Below are positions 34,694 through 46,089 of a stretch of 64,000 nucleotides of DNA, piece after piece. The notes beneath the pieces were generated by a model. That model was not told the DNA's origin. It saw only the letters and a program-made list of their open reading frames with translations, and ran no database searches. The position numbers were made by a program, and so were the translations under genes. The stretch is from Eurosta solidaginis. Lineage: Eukaryota > Arthropoda > Insecta > Diptera > Tephritidae. Location of the stretch: positions 286,847,693-286,911,692 of the forward strand of contig NC_090319.1 of NCBI RefSeq assembly GCF_040869045.1, given 5' to 3'. How positions within the stretch are numbered: position 1 is the first letter of the stretch; every line of letters begins with the position of its first letter.

Positions 34694-35165
34694 TGTAAGA
34701 TGACCCTCGTGGTCATCTGTATGTTCATTGTGTCGGACGGGAACCTTCACCCAAACGGTGTGCTGCTGTCGCAATTGAGCGAGTACTTCCACTTGTTGCG
34801 CACTCACGTTATAGCTTTTGCTAAATATTCTTGTATACTCACGGCAGGGTTATCGAACACGGAAATGAATGTATTACGGCTAACACGCTTTTGTATTTTT
34901 GATGTTCATTTATTTAAACTATATTGTCACACTATATATATATATTCTTTTATTATAAAAAATGTTTTAGCGGAGCTCTCACAAAAGTGTCTGGTTAGGT
35001 TCAAACGCGCACAATATCTGGCGTCATTCAATTTGACGTTTTGTGAGGTAACCCTCACTGTGAATGTTGCTTTGACAGGCAACCCCTATTGTGAATTCTT
35101 GTTGTGTTCCATACGCATTGCTTGACCTTATGGTCACGCAACACTTACCGTAGGGTTACCTTACA
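34694..35165 (-). repeat. 5' LTR of the 412-like element
   Basis: 472 bp, the partner of 23654-24125. The shared 149-152-codon ORF is only a shadow in the LTR. Confidence 0.95.
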
Positions 35166-35289
35166 CGCCCAGTTTTTTAAAAAAATTTTTTTTTAATTCA
35201 AATTTTAACAAAAAATTTAATATCTTGGCAGGAATACTGTTAGTGGTATTGCATATATAAATAAATTAGCAGTACCCGACAGATGATTT

Positions 35290-36480
35290 TCTGGATCACC
35301 TGGTCCACATTTTGCTCGATATCGCGAGAACGCCTTCACATATACATCTAAGGGCCACTCGCTTTTAAATTACTCATTAATACCTTTAATTTGATATCCA
35401 TATCGTACAAACACATTCTAGAGTCACCCCTGGCCCACCTAATGGCGATATCTCGAAAAGGCGTCCACCTATAGACCTAATGCCCACTCCCTCTTAAAAT
35501 GCTCAGTATCACCTTTCGTTTGATACCCATATCGTACAAACATTCTAGAGTCACCCCTGGCCCACCCTAATGGCGATATCTCGAAAAGGCGTCCACCTAT
35601 AGACCTAATGCCCACTCCCTCTTAAAATGCTCAGTAACACCTTTCGTTTGATACCCATATCGTACAAACATTCTAGAGTCACCCTTGGTCCACCTTTATG
35701 GCGATATCTCGAAAAGGCGTCCACCTATAGAACTAAGGATTACTCCCTTTTAAAATACTCATTACGATCTTTCATTTGATACCCATATCATACAAACACA
35801 TTCTAGAGTCACCCCTGGCCCACCCTAATGGCGACATTTCGAAAAGGCGTCCACCTATAGACCTAATGCGCACTCCCTCTTAAAATGCTCAGTAACACCT
35901 TTCATTTGATTCCCATATCGTACAAACACATTCTAGAGACACCCCTGGTCCACCTTTATGGCGATATCTCGAAACGGCGTCCACCTATGGAACTAAGGAT
36001 CACTCCTTTTCAAAATACTCATTAACAGCTTTCATTTGATACCCATATCGTACAAACATATTCTAGAGTCACCCCTGATCCACCTTTGTGGCGATTTCTC
36101 GAAAAGGCGTTCACCTATAGAACTAAAGCCCATTCCCTTTTAAAATACTCATTACCCCCTTTCATTTGATACCCATATCGTACAAACACATTCCAGAGTC
36201 ACCCCTGGTCCACCTTAATGGCGATATCTCGAAAAGGCGTCCACCGATAGACCCAAGGCCCACTCCCTCTTAAAATGCTCAGTAACACCTTTCATTTGAT
36301 ACCCATATCGTACAAACAAATTCTAGAGTCAGCCCTGGTCCACCTTTATGGCGATATCCCTAAATGGCGTCCATCCATAGAACTATGGCCTACTCTCTCT
36401 TAAAATACTCATTAATACCTTCCATTTGATACACGTCATACAACCGCATTCCAGGGTTACCCTAGGTTCATTTTCCTACA
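35290..36480 (-). repeat. Minisatellite array of element copy 2, about 9 units
   Basis: Complement of the 130-bp unit in array 1 (TCTAGAGTCACCCCTGG, TGGCGATATCTCGAAAAGG, TTTGATACCCATATCGTAC). Units are more diverged from each other than those of array 1. Confidence 0.93.
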
Positions 36481-36566
36481 TGGTGATTTTCCTTATTTTG
36501 TCTCCATTGCTCTCAACTGAGTATGTAATGTTCGGTTACACCCGAACTTAGCCTTCCTTACTTGTT

Positions 36567-36832
36567 AATTTATTTAATTCTCTTTCCAAAAATCACAGTT
36601 GCACAAGGGGCCTACACGGCATGGATAAATGCGAGACAATTAAAAATGTCCCTCTCAGAAAACATTCGGCATCAATTTTTTCAATTTCCAGCGAGATACT
36701 CGCCACAAAATAACGAGTGGCGGCTCTTATTGTATTTATCCTCTTTGATTCGGCATCAATTTTTTCAATTTCCAGCGAGATACTCGCCACAAAATAACGA
36801 GTGACGGCTCTTATTGTATTTATCCTCTTTGC
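36567..36832. mobile_element. Partial MITE copy with an 84-bp tandem duplication
   Basis: It matches the complement of 23040-23220. The block starting CGGCATCAATTTTTTCAATT occurs at 36667 and again at 36751, so the terminal arm is duplicated head to tail. Small opposed ORFs here are repeat shadows. Confidence 0.8.
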
Positions 36833-37740
36833 CTGCACGTCAGTTTACGAAAATGAAAAAAAAAATGTATGCATTACTCAAATGAAACTTAAGTTCGCAA
36901 TTATGTCGTCACTAACAGTTAAACTGTGTAAATCATTCACAAAGACGTTATTGCATTAACTAATAATGTACAAAAACAATACTTGGCGTAATCAACTTTT
37001 GTAACCCAATCCTATTCCAAACTATATTCAAATTGATAATATTCATATATTACACTTTTAATTTTTTAATAGCATTTTATTAGAATTTATTGACGTACAG
37101 CCTTACTTATATTTATTTGTATACTCAGAAGTAAATGGCATAATCCAAACACTAAGTATTTTAATGTGTGAAAAAAAAAACTACATACATTCACTGGCAT
37201 TTGTAGCGCATAGTAAATAACTCGCTTTGTTAATCTAAAAGTAAAATATGCCTCAAATTATATGCATTTATCAATAGCTATTCGAATCTTTTAGTAATAT
37301 AAAAAAAAAAAAAGAATTTTCTTAACAAGTTCAATTTCATATTTGATTATATTTACTGCCCTCCTTACTTAAATGCGCGCATCAATTTAGTAACAATCGT
37401 TTATTTTTTTTTTAATATTATTATATGTCAAATAAGGCGCTACGATTTTTTTTTCGAAATTTTACGTCGCTTTTTTAAATAACAAATATAACTTGGAAAG
37501 TTTTGAAAGTTTTTCAAGGTAGTAAATTATGCAATTATTTATGTGCAATGTGATTTAATTTTAATGTTCATTTTGGTAAATATTGTTAAACATATATTTG
37601 TATTAGAAAATAATTAGTATTTTGTTTCATATGCAAGTAATTACAGTTTCTTCAAACACTTAAAAAGTCTTTGTCATCCCTTGGCTGATTAATCGATTTG
37701 GCCAACTCCACCATTTTTGCTGAACATCACGCCTTCAACT
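36833..37740. other. Intergenic DNA downstream of the dynein light chain gene
   Basis: AT-rich, no ORF or repeat recognised. It probably contains the 3' UTR of the minus-strand gene ending at 37741. Confidence 0.4.
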
Positions 37741-38076
37741 TTAAACAGCCAAACCAAACACCGATACGATGCAGTACATTGTCTTATTTTCCCAACGTAC
37801 AGTGCAACTACCATCGGTGTCATTATTCCAATAGCATGAGCTAGCTGTATGTAGACCGGCGCCATTCTTCTGCATAATCATCGATGTAACAATATATTTG
37901 TATGGTTTCTGCTCTTTGGTTAGTACACTCAAGCAATTCTCAACAACTTGTCCAGTCCAATTGTTTACCTTGTCATGCTGGTAGGCGTTACCACCAATAG
38001 TATTTTCAATAGCATCTTTAATTATTTTGCTTACGTCGTCTACAATAAATTGGCTTTCATCGCGTGCTTCATCCAT
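37741..38076 (-). CDS. Dlc90F: Dynein light chain Tctex-type (Dlc90F/DYNLT1 orthologue)
   Basis: 111 residues, the exact length of fly Tctex-1, with no intron or lesion. It reads [80 protein letters not shown] and ends [13 protein letters not shown]. The protein is a dimeric light chain that binds the intermediate chain of cytoplasmic dynein in the cytosol and is needed in flies for spermatid and neuroblast functions. The family fold is two helices followed by a swapped beta sheandwich; the conserved NNWT and SSCYWD-type motifs are present. It is the only clearly intact host gene in the window. Lack of introns leaves open a retrocopy, but no poly(A) tail or target duplication is seen and the flanks are ordinary. 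Confidence 0.93.
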   Translation of the reverse strand: MDEARDESQFIVDDVSKIIKDAIENTIGGNAYQHDKVNNWTGQVVENCLSVLTKEQKPYKYIVTSMIMQKNGAGLHTASSCYWNNDTDGSCTVRWENKTMYCIVSVFGLAV

Positions 38077-38903
38077 TTTCTACTTATTCTTCTATTTTTG
38101 TTTGCTAGGCGTGATAACTTTGTTGCACTTTTTCGTGTATACTTTAGCTTCAGAAATATTTATTGCAAAATTTTAGTCGAAGATTTCGGAATTCAGTGCT
38201 TGAAAAAAATTTATGGCGTTTTTTCCAGTTTTGCTTTCTCTAATTTGACATTTCAATTTGCAGCTGCTTCAAAGAAAAACATTTGACATTTTGTTTTGCG
38301 CCTATGTTGTTTTTGTTCCGTACTGTGAGATGAGTGCTGCTGGATAGGTAAATAATTACTGAGTAGATAGCAGTTATCGCGTCGCCAGAGAGAATAGATA
38401 TTAATAATAGATATATATATTCTCTCTGCCGATATCCGGTCTGGGTGGTGTTCGGTAAGCCAATTATTGCCCCTATTACGGTTAACAACTTAACTTAGGC
38501 CCGGTTTTTCGGTACAAGTTCAACTCAGTTTGTCAGTTAAAATACGCTTAAACTTATTTTGCTGTTTTTCGGTCTACTTTAACTGAAGTTTAAGCTGAGC
38601 TTAAGATCTGCCAGTTTTAAACTCTTTAAACTCTAGTTAACTTATCAGTTATTTGAGTTCGTACGAAATGGTGGCGAATATACCCAACAAGCATTTGGGC
38701 TTGAGTACCATTAGAGCTCATGTTGATAACTAGACATACTTCTAAAATCTCAAGAGTTGTTTCGAAACAGTGGCTCAACTCGAGGATCATAGCGTACTCA
38801 GCAAAAGAGGATAAAGCAAAAAAAGCTATTACTAAAGTTGGAAAAACGTAATTAACAACTTGTGGTTCTCTAACTGGACTCAAATGTAAGATTCAATGAT
38901 GTA
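38077..38903. other. Upstream region of the light chain gene with MITE-like remnants
   Basis: No gene. 38470-38490 carries TTGCCCCTATTACGGTTAAC, whose complement recurs near 42045-42070. 38495-38650 has several GTTTAAGC and TTAACTG-type inverted words (CTTTAACTGAAGTTTAAGC), probably a small decayed DNA element. Confidence 0.4.
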
Positions 38904-38930
38904 TGTATGTATGTATGTATGTATGTATAA
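38904..38930. repeat. (TGTA)n tail of LINE C
   Basis: Six to seven TGTA units. On the minus strand this is a (TACA)n 3' tail. Confidence 0.85.
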
Positions 38931-39000
38931 TTTATTCAGTCTATGATTAAACAGTCTTACAGACTAGAATACAAAAGCAAATATATACTTAAACAAATAA

Positions 39001-41500
39001 TCAACTGAAAACCACAACGAATAAAATTGAAGATGCTTCGAAATTACAATAATTAGCCCTGTAAGCACTCATGTAAAATGGAAAAAATGTTCGAAGACTC
39101 CGAATAGGTACATTAAATGACACCTTCGCTAAGAGAACTGGGCAATCAAGAGAGCCAACTATTAGATCATAGACGAACATTAGCAGATGTTCTATCCTTC
39201 TGGATTCGAGAGGTTTGAGATTTATGAGTAAGCAGCGCGAGGGATAGGATGGAATTGGGTCGTCAAAGTTGAGTGAAAATAGACAAAAACGAGTAAATTT
39301 TCTTTGAACCCTTTCAATTCTGGCAGCATAGCAGCTATAGATAGGATTCCAAACAATTGGGGCGTATTCTAGTTTTGAACGAACGAGAGAGGTATAAAGA
39401 GCCTTCCTTGTATAAGGATCCTTAAAGTCTTTTGCATATCTACGAAGAAAGGCAAGGTTTCTGTAAGCCTTGGGGAGCATATAAGAGATATGATTGACAA
39501 AAGAGAAAGAGGAATCAAAAACAACACCTAAGTCAATAGATTCATTAACCGAAACCAGTCGAGCACCTGCGATATCGTAGAGGGTGGAATATAAGTTAGA
39601 TGATTTAGTAAACGACATGTGGAAACATTTATTCACATTGAGGAAGAGATTATTGGCATTACACCATTCAATAAGATTATTTAGGTCATTTTGTAGGAGT
39701 AGGGAATCCGACTCGTCATTAACTCTATGAAATAACTTTAAACCATCTGCATATAGAAGGAAAGAGGACAAAAAAAAACAGGAACCAATATCATTTATAA
39801 AAAGCACAAACAACAAAGGCCCGAGAATGCTACCCTGTGGAACTCCAGACCTTGCATAAAAAGGTAGGAACTTGCAGCCCTCGATTTCAGCACATAGAGA
39901 CCGGTTCGATAGATACGATTTTAACCAAGATAAGAATACAGAGTGAAATCCAATATACTCAAGTTTAGATAGTAAGATTTGATGTGAAACTTTATCAAAA
40001 GCCTTTGAGAAGTCGGTATATATGGTATCAACCTGGCAGCCATCCTTAAATGCAGAGATACAGAAATCAGAAAACGACCCTAGATTAGTGACAGTAGAGC
40101 GGCCAGCAACAAACACATGTTGACGCGGGTCAATCACCCTTATAATGATAAAAGACAACTTCTCCAATCGGCCTATAGCCAGAAATGTCATTTTTTTTCC
40201 AGATTTAAAAATAGGATGAATTGAGCTCCTTTTCCATCTATCGATAAAAGTTCCAGAGGACAGAGATAAATTGAAGATAAGGCAAATGGGAACGCAGAGA
40301 GTTAAACTACAGTGCTTCAGTAAAAAGGCGCAAAGGCCATCAGTGTCATAACTTAGCGAGGGTTTAAGGGAAAGCATAGCATTGCGAACATCATCCTCTG
40401 AGATAATGAGGGCGCCGAAATCAATGTGATCACAAAGTCCCGAGCGCGAATGAGAGCCAGCCAAACCTACATTGGCATCATCAAAGTTAGATTTAAAGAA
40501 TTCCGCAAAAAGCTCAACTGTTTCAGTTAGCGACTGGGAGCTTACCCCATTAAAGGTCATACAGATCGGAATATTCGTTGAACCACGTTTGGAGCGGATA
40601 AAGTTCCAAAAGGCTATTGGATTTTCTTTAAGCTCATATTCGAGCCTACGCATGTAGCGATTATAAAGAAATTTATCGAGACCATTAAACTGCCGCACAC
40701 TATTAATGTACTGTTCCCTAAGAGAAATGTTTTCCCTATTTGCCTTATATAATTTATTGAATTTGTTACGCTTGTTCTTCAACCTCTTAAGCGTTATGTT
40801 ATACCAAGGTAATTTATGTAACCTAGGCCTAAAACGAGGCACTGTACTATGAAATATCTCAGACAACTTCGATAAGAAAAGGTCATAACACATGCTGACG
40901 TCATTAGAGAGAAATATATTTGCCCATTTAAGTGCAAGTAAGACATTGTTCAACTCACAGAAATCAGTAAGACGAAAGTTAAAAGGAGAATTATCCAATG
41001 GCGTCAGCGTAGGGATAGCAGCAAAGGTATTTAATTGAATGACAAGCGGTAAGTGATATCTATAAGATGGACACACAGGAAGAGTACTGTCAGAGAGATC
41101 AAATATTAAATTCTCATCGACAAACACTAGATCAAGCAACCTCGAAAGAGTATTAAATAAATTATTGATTTGAATCAAATCGCAACTTAAAATATTATTT
41201 ATAAGATTGATTTCATAAGAACGGGTGACATTCGTAGGAGTTAGAATACCATTACATTGAAAGTCTGACCAAACACTATTAGGCAGATTGAAATCACCAA
41301 GTATGCAAAAACTCGCATCAGGGTGGCTTTCGCATAGATTGACGATGTTCTCGACATGAGATGAGTATAAGGAATCACCACTGTTCGGCGGTATGTACGA
41401 GCAACATATGAAAGTTGAACTAGAGGAACTGGAAATACAGACGCACAGCTGATCTAGTAATGAATGAAGTCATAGTCCATACGAGACGAAGACAAAAGAA
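39001..41500 (-). pseudogene. LINE C ORF2: endonuclease and reverse transcriptase with YADG box
   Basis: The minus strand begins with YFQNVGGMRTKSNDFLL (endonuclease start), loses a segment, then FCILGDFNLPNSVWS and LDLVFVDENL lead into 725 open residues: WYNITLKRLKNKRNKF, SYDTDGLCAFLLKHC, WKRSSIHPIFKSGKK, FVAGRSTVTNL, IYTDFSKAFDKVSHQILLSK, SGVPQGSILGPLLFVLFIND and LLYADGLKLF. The RT palm motif should be YADD; the second catalytic Asp is Gly, so the enzyme is dead even though the frame is open. The fingers segment after FKSGKK is also shortened. The style is that of CR1/jockey-group LINEs, with short tandem 3' tails. Confidence 0.88.
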
Positions 41501-41584
41501 AATCATTAGATTTGGTGCGCATGCCGCCGACATTTTGAAAGTAGACTCTCAAACGTGCATTCGATGAGCAAGTGTGGATATTAT

Positions 41585-41960
41585 GATTGTTGTTGAGTTG
41601 ATCATTACGTGAACCTACGATACCGATGGGTTTTCTCCGATTTTTGGAAAAAACCGAAATGGCTTGATAGTGACATTAGAGGGCCACAGAGCAGGATCAA
41701 AAAGCTTATTATAATCTGCTGAGCGCACACGAACTTTAAACGAAACTCTCACCAAAGAGTTGATGTCAGCATCCCTCCTTACTAACTTAAAACAAGTCAA
41801 CGCTGATGTATTAATTTTGATATGCTCGGATATATATTTAACAATTTTTTTCTCTGTGACCGAGGGTCTGAAAGATGAAATATGGATCCATTTATATGGT
41901 ACAAAAACATCCAGCTCAGCATTGTTATTATTGCCATTGTTGATGTAGATCTTCGGTGTG
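41585..41960 (-). pseudogene. LINE C ORF1, C-terminal fragment
   Basis: Reads VSFKVRVRSADYNKLFDPAL, then WPSNVTIKPFRFFPK and a stop, preceded by WIHISSFRPSVTEKKIVKYI. This xSFKVxVxxxxYxxLxxPxxWPxGVxxKxF pattern is the C-terminal domain of ORF1 proteins in CR1/jockey-group LINEs. It lies just upstream of the ORF2 start near 41560. The N-terminal half is missing. Confidence 0.7.
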
Positions 41961-42287
41961 GTAGGCTGAGCACGCTACCATCACATCACGGTTGAGTTGT
42001 AATCTGCAATGCCAAATTGCGAAATTTCAACCCAACCAGAGTTGAGTTGTAAACGGTAATAGGGGCATATGGCTACATAACCGTGCCGTAGGATATAATT
42101 CCTCACGCAGGAAAGCCACACGTAGAGGGTGGTTGTATGTAAACTCAACCTAAAACCTAACATGCAACCGTTCATTATTAAACAAAAGCAACTCGAAAAA
42201 ACGTAGTGAATCGTACTGAAAAAAAAAACGAAGATATTCAGTAAAAGTAATAATCCATTCTTTTCACTTTGAAATAAAAACTTTGCT
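41961..42287. other. 5' flank of DPH2 with inverted-repeat remnant
   Basis: GTTGAGTTGTAAACGGTAAT followed by AGGGGCAT at 42040-42070 is the complement of the motif at 38470. GGTTGAGTTGTAA also occurs at 41988. This may be a small MITE. The DPH2 start codon follows at 42288. Confidence 0.4.
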
Positions 42288-43185
42288 ATGAGCACAACTG
42301 TGTTTTCCAATTCTGGAGAAAAAGTAATTGAACGCCAAGCCGATGTTGAACAAGACGAAGTAACACCACCACTTGACCAAGTTTGGAATGGCACGTTATT
42401 GAAAATTTGTTGGACTTGGATCCGGCATAATGGTTACAAAAAGGTAAGACATTTTATGATTACTTTTGAAGGTAAATAATGAATTTAACTTTTACTAGAT
42501 TTGTCTACAATTCCCTGATCATTACTTGCCGCATAGCAATGAGATAAGCGATACGCTGAAAGTGCTGTTCACCCCAGAAACTGGAATGACAGATGTGAAA
42601 ATTTTTGTGTTAGCCGATACTTCCTATGGTAGTTGTTGTGTAGATGAAGTGAGTGTTTTGTTGATCAGAATACCCATATAAGTACCAGATATAGCGACTT
42701 GAATTGTTTTAGATTGCTGCTGGACACGTTGAAGCAGATAGTTTAATACATTTTGGTAATGCATGTCGTAGCAGAGTTTCACGTTTACCGGTGCTTTATA
42801 TGTATCCACAATATCCGTTTGATATGAGAAAATTTGTGGATAAATTAGCAACCATGGCAGATACTGTTATGGATAAAATAGTTTATATATACCTTGATAT
42901 TGGCTATCATCATTTATTAGATAAACGTGTTGACGAAGACGACGAGGATTCGCTATGTCGTAAGTTGATTTTTGTGCAATGTGATGTTCAACTTCTTACC
43001 ATGTTACTTTATAATAATGTATGAAGATAAATTAAGGGAAGTGCTACCATGCAAAGAATTATTTGTCGAAGGTTATCCTCCAGCAGAGGACGCAGCAGAA
43101 GATGAAAAACTACAAAAAGACGCAATTTGCCTTTTTGTTGGAGCAGAAAATGCAAGATTCTCTAACTTATCAATCACTACACAAG
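42288..43185 (+). CDS. Dph2: DPH2, diphthamide biosynthesis subunit 2, first four exons
   Basis: Four exons read in register: 42288-42443, 42499-42648, 42713-42959 and 43027-43185, with GT-AG introns of 55-67 bp. The protein starts MSTTVFSNSGEKVIERQADV, then VWNGTLLKICWTWIRHNGYK, ICLQFPDHYLPHSNEIS, LADTSYGSCCVDEIAAGHVE, HFGNACRSRVSRLPVLYMYP and ICLFVGAENARFSNLSI. DPH2 with DPH1 forms the radical-SAM-like iron-sulphur enzyme that starts diphthamide synthesis on elongation factor 2. The cluster cysteines of domains 1 and 2 (GSCCVDE, HFGNAC) are present. The C-terminal half, with the third cysteine and the RRYYxIE region, is not recognisable downstream. It is either a gene with distant exons or a truncated copy. 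No stop or splice defect is seen in what remains. Confidence 0.82.
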
Positions 43186-43829
43186 GTAAAAGGTTTAATT
43201 TGATTATATTAATGTAATTTGCTGAATTTGGAACGAAGACAGTTTGCTTCCGGTACTCTAGCTTCAAATCACAAACATGACTTGTAACACTTTCTTGTTC
43301 AGTGACGTGCGTACAGGATCAAAAGCAATCTTTGCCGCGAGAATTAGTACGTATGGTACAGTGCTATCAGAGTGTCAAAGCGCAGAATCCGGCAAATGTA
43401 AGGTTGATGCTTTAGCAAAGCCGCCTATCGACCAATTGCAATACCGCATTTAAGTTTTACAGAAAAGTAGAAAAACTCATTTTACACAACTTTCTAAACT
43501 CAAAAATGCTCCTGTTGCTTTCCCCGTAAGATGCTTAATTTACCTGAGTGAGCAATTTCGGAGTCGAAATTAAATTTAACCATTAATTTACACAATTGTT
43601 ATTCAACTATGAAATTTTTAATTTTTTTGGATAGAGACAGATGTACTGACCTTGGGGCTCAAAAGCTAAAGCTAACGACATGGTGGTATTTGGATGATTT
43701 TGCAATTTATCGATAGAAGGTTTTGCAAAATGATAGTGGTATATATTTGAGCCATAAAAAACGAGCACAACAGAAAGAAGGTATCCGATATACGTATATT
43801 CTTGTAAATATAAAGTTTTTGAGGGTGTT
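43186..43829 (+). other. Sequence after DPH2 exon 4, one candidate exon
   Basis: An acceptor-like TTCTTGTTCAG ends at about 43303. The following frame, in phase with exon 4, reads VTCVQDQKQSLPRELVRMVQ, CYQSVKAQNPANVR and then stops. I cannot match this to DPH2. The rest is unassigned. Confidence 0.35.
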
Positions 43830-44036
43830 TTTGTTGTTGTTGTTGCGGTAATGATACACCCCGAAGGCCCTGGAAATGGTTATCGATGGTGAGGTTGACA
43901 ATTGGGTTGGAGAAGCTATATATTGCGCTGGCAACGTCTTGAAAGGGTTGCGCTACACAACTCCTTGAATATATTTGGTATTTTAGTCGCCTCTTACGAC
44001 AGGCATACCTACCGCGGGTATATTCTAACCCCACAC
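43830..44036 (-). mobile_element. SINE-like element, internally deleted
   Basis: Minus strand: GAATATACCCGCGGTAGGTA, GCCTGTCGTAAGAGGCGACT, CTTCTCCAACCCAATTGTC, then a jump to the tail with GGGGTGTATCATTACCGCAA and CAACAACAAC. The middle third is missing. Confidence 0.8.
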
Positions 44037-45204
44037 CCAAAAGATTAGTAGTTATGGATCTAAAGAGTACTGGTGGTCACTATTTTACATATTTTCCTAT
44101 CCCGACTCACCATTTCAAAGTTAATGCGATTTAGAAAATGATTTTGATCAAGGATCATAAAACACGATACCGGCCCAGTTTTTCTAAGCAGGGTCCCCTC
44201 TGGCAGTGGTTTGGCAAACGTTCCGAATGTATTTCTGCCATGAAAAGCTTCTCAGTGAAAATTCATCTGCCTTTAGTGCTCATTTGGAGTCGGCCTAGAA
44301 GTAAGTCCTGTTCCGATTTGTAGGAAATATTAAAAAGGAGCACAATGCGAATTGAAAGAAAAGATCGGCCCAATCTACTCGGATATGCCAAGTATTTTTT
44401 TAAACCAGTTACCTCTCCGGGTCCAGATGGTGTTCCTAGTTGTGTTCTAAAGTTTTGCGCTGTCAACTTATCTAAGCCGATCCGTAAATTATTTACATAT
44501 CTCTTGAATCTTCTGTATTCCCTTCAATTTGGAAGCAATCATTTATTATTCCCTTACATAAGAAAATTAGTAGGTCAAATATCGAGAACTACAAGGGCAT
44601 AGCTAAACTTTCGGTTATTCCCAAAATGTACTTCTTTATTATCACCCAGCCAACGTGGTTTTGTGTGCAGAAGATCAACCACAACCAACTTGTTTGAGTT
44701 TACCTCTCTAGTCATGGATGGACTTTTATCTAATAAGCAAACCGATGTTATTTATACCGACTTCAGCAAAGCATTTAATTCTGTTAATCATGAGCTTTTA
44801 ACTCATAAACTTGACTTACTGGGTTTTTCGAAGAATTTATTACTTTGGCTTCGCAGCTATCTCTTAAATAGAACTCAGCGAGTTATGTTCTAAAACAGTC
44901 TCTCAGTGTTGATAGAAGTAACCTCTGATGTGCCTCAGGGTAGCCATCTGGGTCCATTACTTTTTCCCCTCTTTATTAATGACTTACCAATGGTTATCTC
45001 GTATTCCCATGTTCTAATGTATGCAGATGATGTTAAACTATGCTATACAGACTTGCCTTCTGACTCTTCCCGCATGGATTTACTTCAAGCCGATTTGGAC
45101 TTATTTCAATTATGGTGTACAGTAAATCTACTAGTTTTGAACTGCTGCAAATGTAAACTAAAGACATTTCACAGAGTCAACCCAGCTTTAAAATCCTATA
45201 TGTT

Positions 45205-45560
45205 AGATGTATGTATGTATTTATTTGAAAATTTGTTCCTAGCACAACAATTTTGACAAATTATTTAACATTGCTAGTCATGAATAAATAGCATGAGCTA
45301 TAAAAATTGAACATTTATAATAATAATAAGTTAGATTAATCAAATTAAATTAAATATAACGGATAATAGTGAAACATTTATGTATGGAAATATAAATCTT
45401 AAAACTAAAGAAAAGTAATTAATAAATATTAAAAGACAGCAGTAGTGATGATAACCTTTGGCTGGTTATAGATCGAATAGTATTTAACAAATAAAGAAAG
45501 AAGACACAGAGAAAGGAAAAGGACTTAGAAATGAACATTTTAACAACAACAATTTGAGAT
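45205..45560 (-). mobile_element. 3' fragment of another LINE inserted in LINE D
   Basis: Begins in window orientation with ATGTATGTATGTATTTATTTG, resembling the (TGTA)n tail end of LINE C at 38904. It interrupts the RT frame of LINE D between FHRVNPALKSYML and LERISVV. The inserted part is AT-rich 3' UTR-like DNA. Confidence 0.55.
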
Positions 45561-45674
45561 CCATGTTGCTCCCTTAGAGCGTATATCCGTAGTATGTGAC
45601 CTAGGTGTTCTTTTTGATGCGTATAAAAATCATATATATCGGATTGAGTCGGTACAGAAGCAGTTTCTAATCTT

Positions 45675-46089
45675 GTTGTTGTTGTTGTTGTAGCGATAAG
45701 GTTGCTCCCCGAAGGCTTTGGGGAGTGTTATCGATGTGATGGTCCTTTGCCGGATGCAGATCCGGTACGCTCCGGTACCACAGCACCAATAAGGTGCTAG
45801 CCCGACCATCTCGGGAACGATTTATGTGGCCACATTAAACCTTCAGGCCATCCCCTCCCTCCCCACCCCCAAGATCCATGAGGAGCTTGGGATCGCCAGA
45901 GCCTCGTCTGTTAGTGAAACAGGATTCGCCGCGGATAGGTGAGGTTGACAATTGGATTTGGAGAAGCTATATATTGCGCTGGCAACCTGAAGGGTTGTGC
46001 TACACACCCCTTGAATCTGGTATTTTAGTCGCCTCTTACGACAGGCATACCTACCGCGGGTATATTCTGACCCCCTTACCCGCTGGGGT
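45675..46089 (-). mobile_element. Complete SINE-like element with 13-bp target duplication
   Basis: Flanked by AGTTTCTAATCTT at 45662-45674 and 46090-46102, so both ends are fixed: 415 bp. On the minus strand it starts ACCCCAGCGGGTAAGGGGG, continues through GTATGCCTGTCGTAAGAGGC and GGTCGGGCTAGCACCTTA, forms the hairpin CTCCCCAAAGCCTTCGGGGAG and ends TTATCGCTACAACAACAAC. It encodes no protein. Target-site duplication of this length and a simple 3' repeat tail mean it was inserted by a LINE machinery. I see no convincing tRNA-type A and B boxes, so it could instead be a shortened LINE derivative. Confidence 0.9.

Larger units (their letters stand above)
23654..35165 (-). mobile_element. 412/mdg1-like Ty3/gypsy LTR retrotransposon, complete, with nested LINE
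   Basis: Two 472-bp LTRs bound 11.5 kb and are flanked by a 4-bp target duplication CGCC (23650-23653 and 35166-35169). The element is transcribed leftward. The primer binding site next to the 5' LTR begins TGGCGACCGTGG, complementary to a fly tRNA-Arg 3' end as used by 412 and mdg1. The order is 5' LTR, long leader, gag (29304-28138), pol (28140-24491), polypurine tract, 3' LTR. There is no env. The 4-bp target size, tRNA-Arg primer and CCHC-less Gag are features of the mdg1/412 group. Gag and pol are open and the LTRs differ at 3 sites that I can see, so insertion was recent. The leader carries a LINE (31360-34098) that probably disables it. Confidence 0.93.
23376..36566 (-). mobile_element. 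Minisatellite-bearing element, copy 2 (split by a retrotransposon)
   Basis: It begins at 23376 with the complement of the 3' end of copy 1 and ends at 36566 with the complement of its 5' end (CTTAGCCTTCCTTACTTGTT). Only about 280 bp of tail precede the LTR element at 23654, and the tail resumes at 35166 in register. Compared with copy 1 it lacks most of the ~150-bp modules and has about nine minisatellite units instead of about 37. Array length is therefore highly variable between copies. Confidence 0.85.

Noticed and set aside
24491..35165. Envelope gene making the 412-like element an errantivirus
   Set aside because: Only about 350 bp lie between the pol stop and the 3' LTR, and no membrane protein ORF is present.
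36562..36838. Paired 80-81-codon ORFs with internal duplication
   Set aside because: They translate the 84-bp duplication in a MITE arm on both strands.
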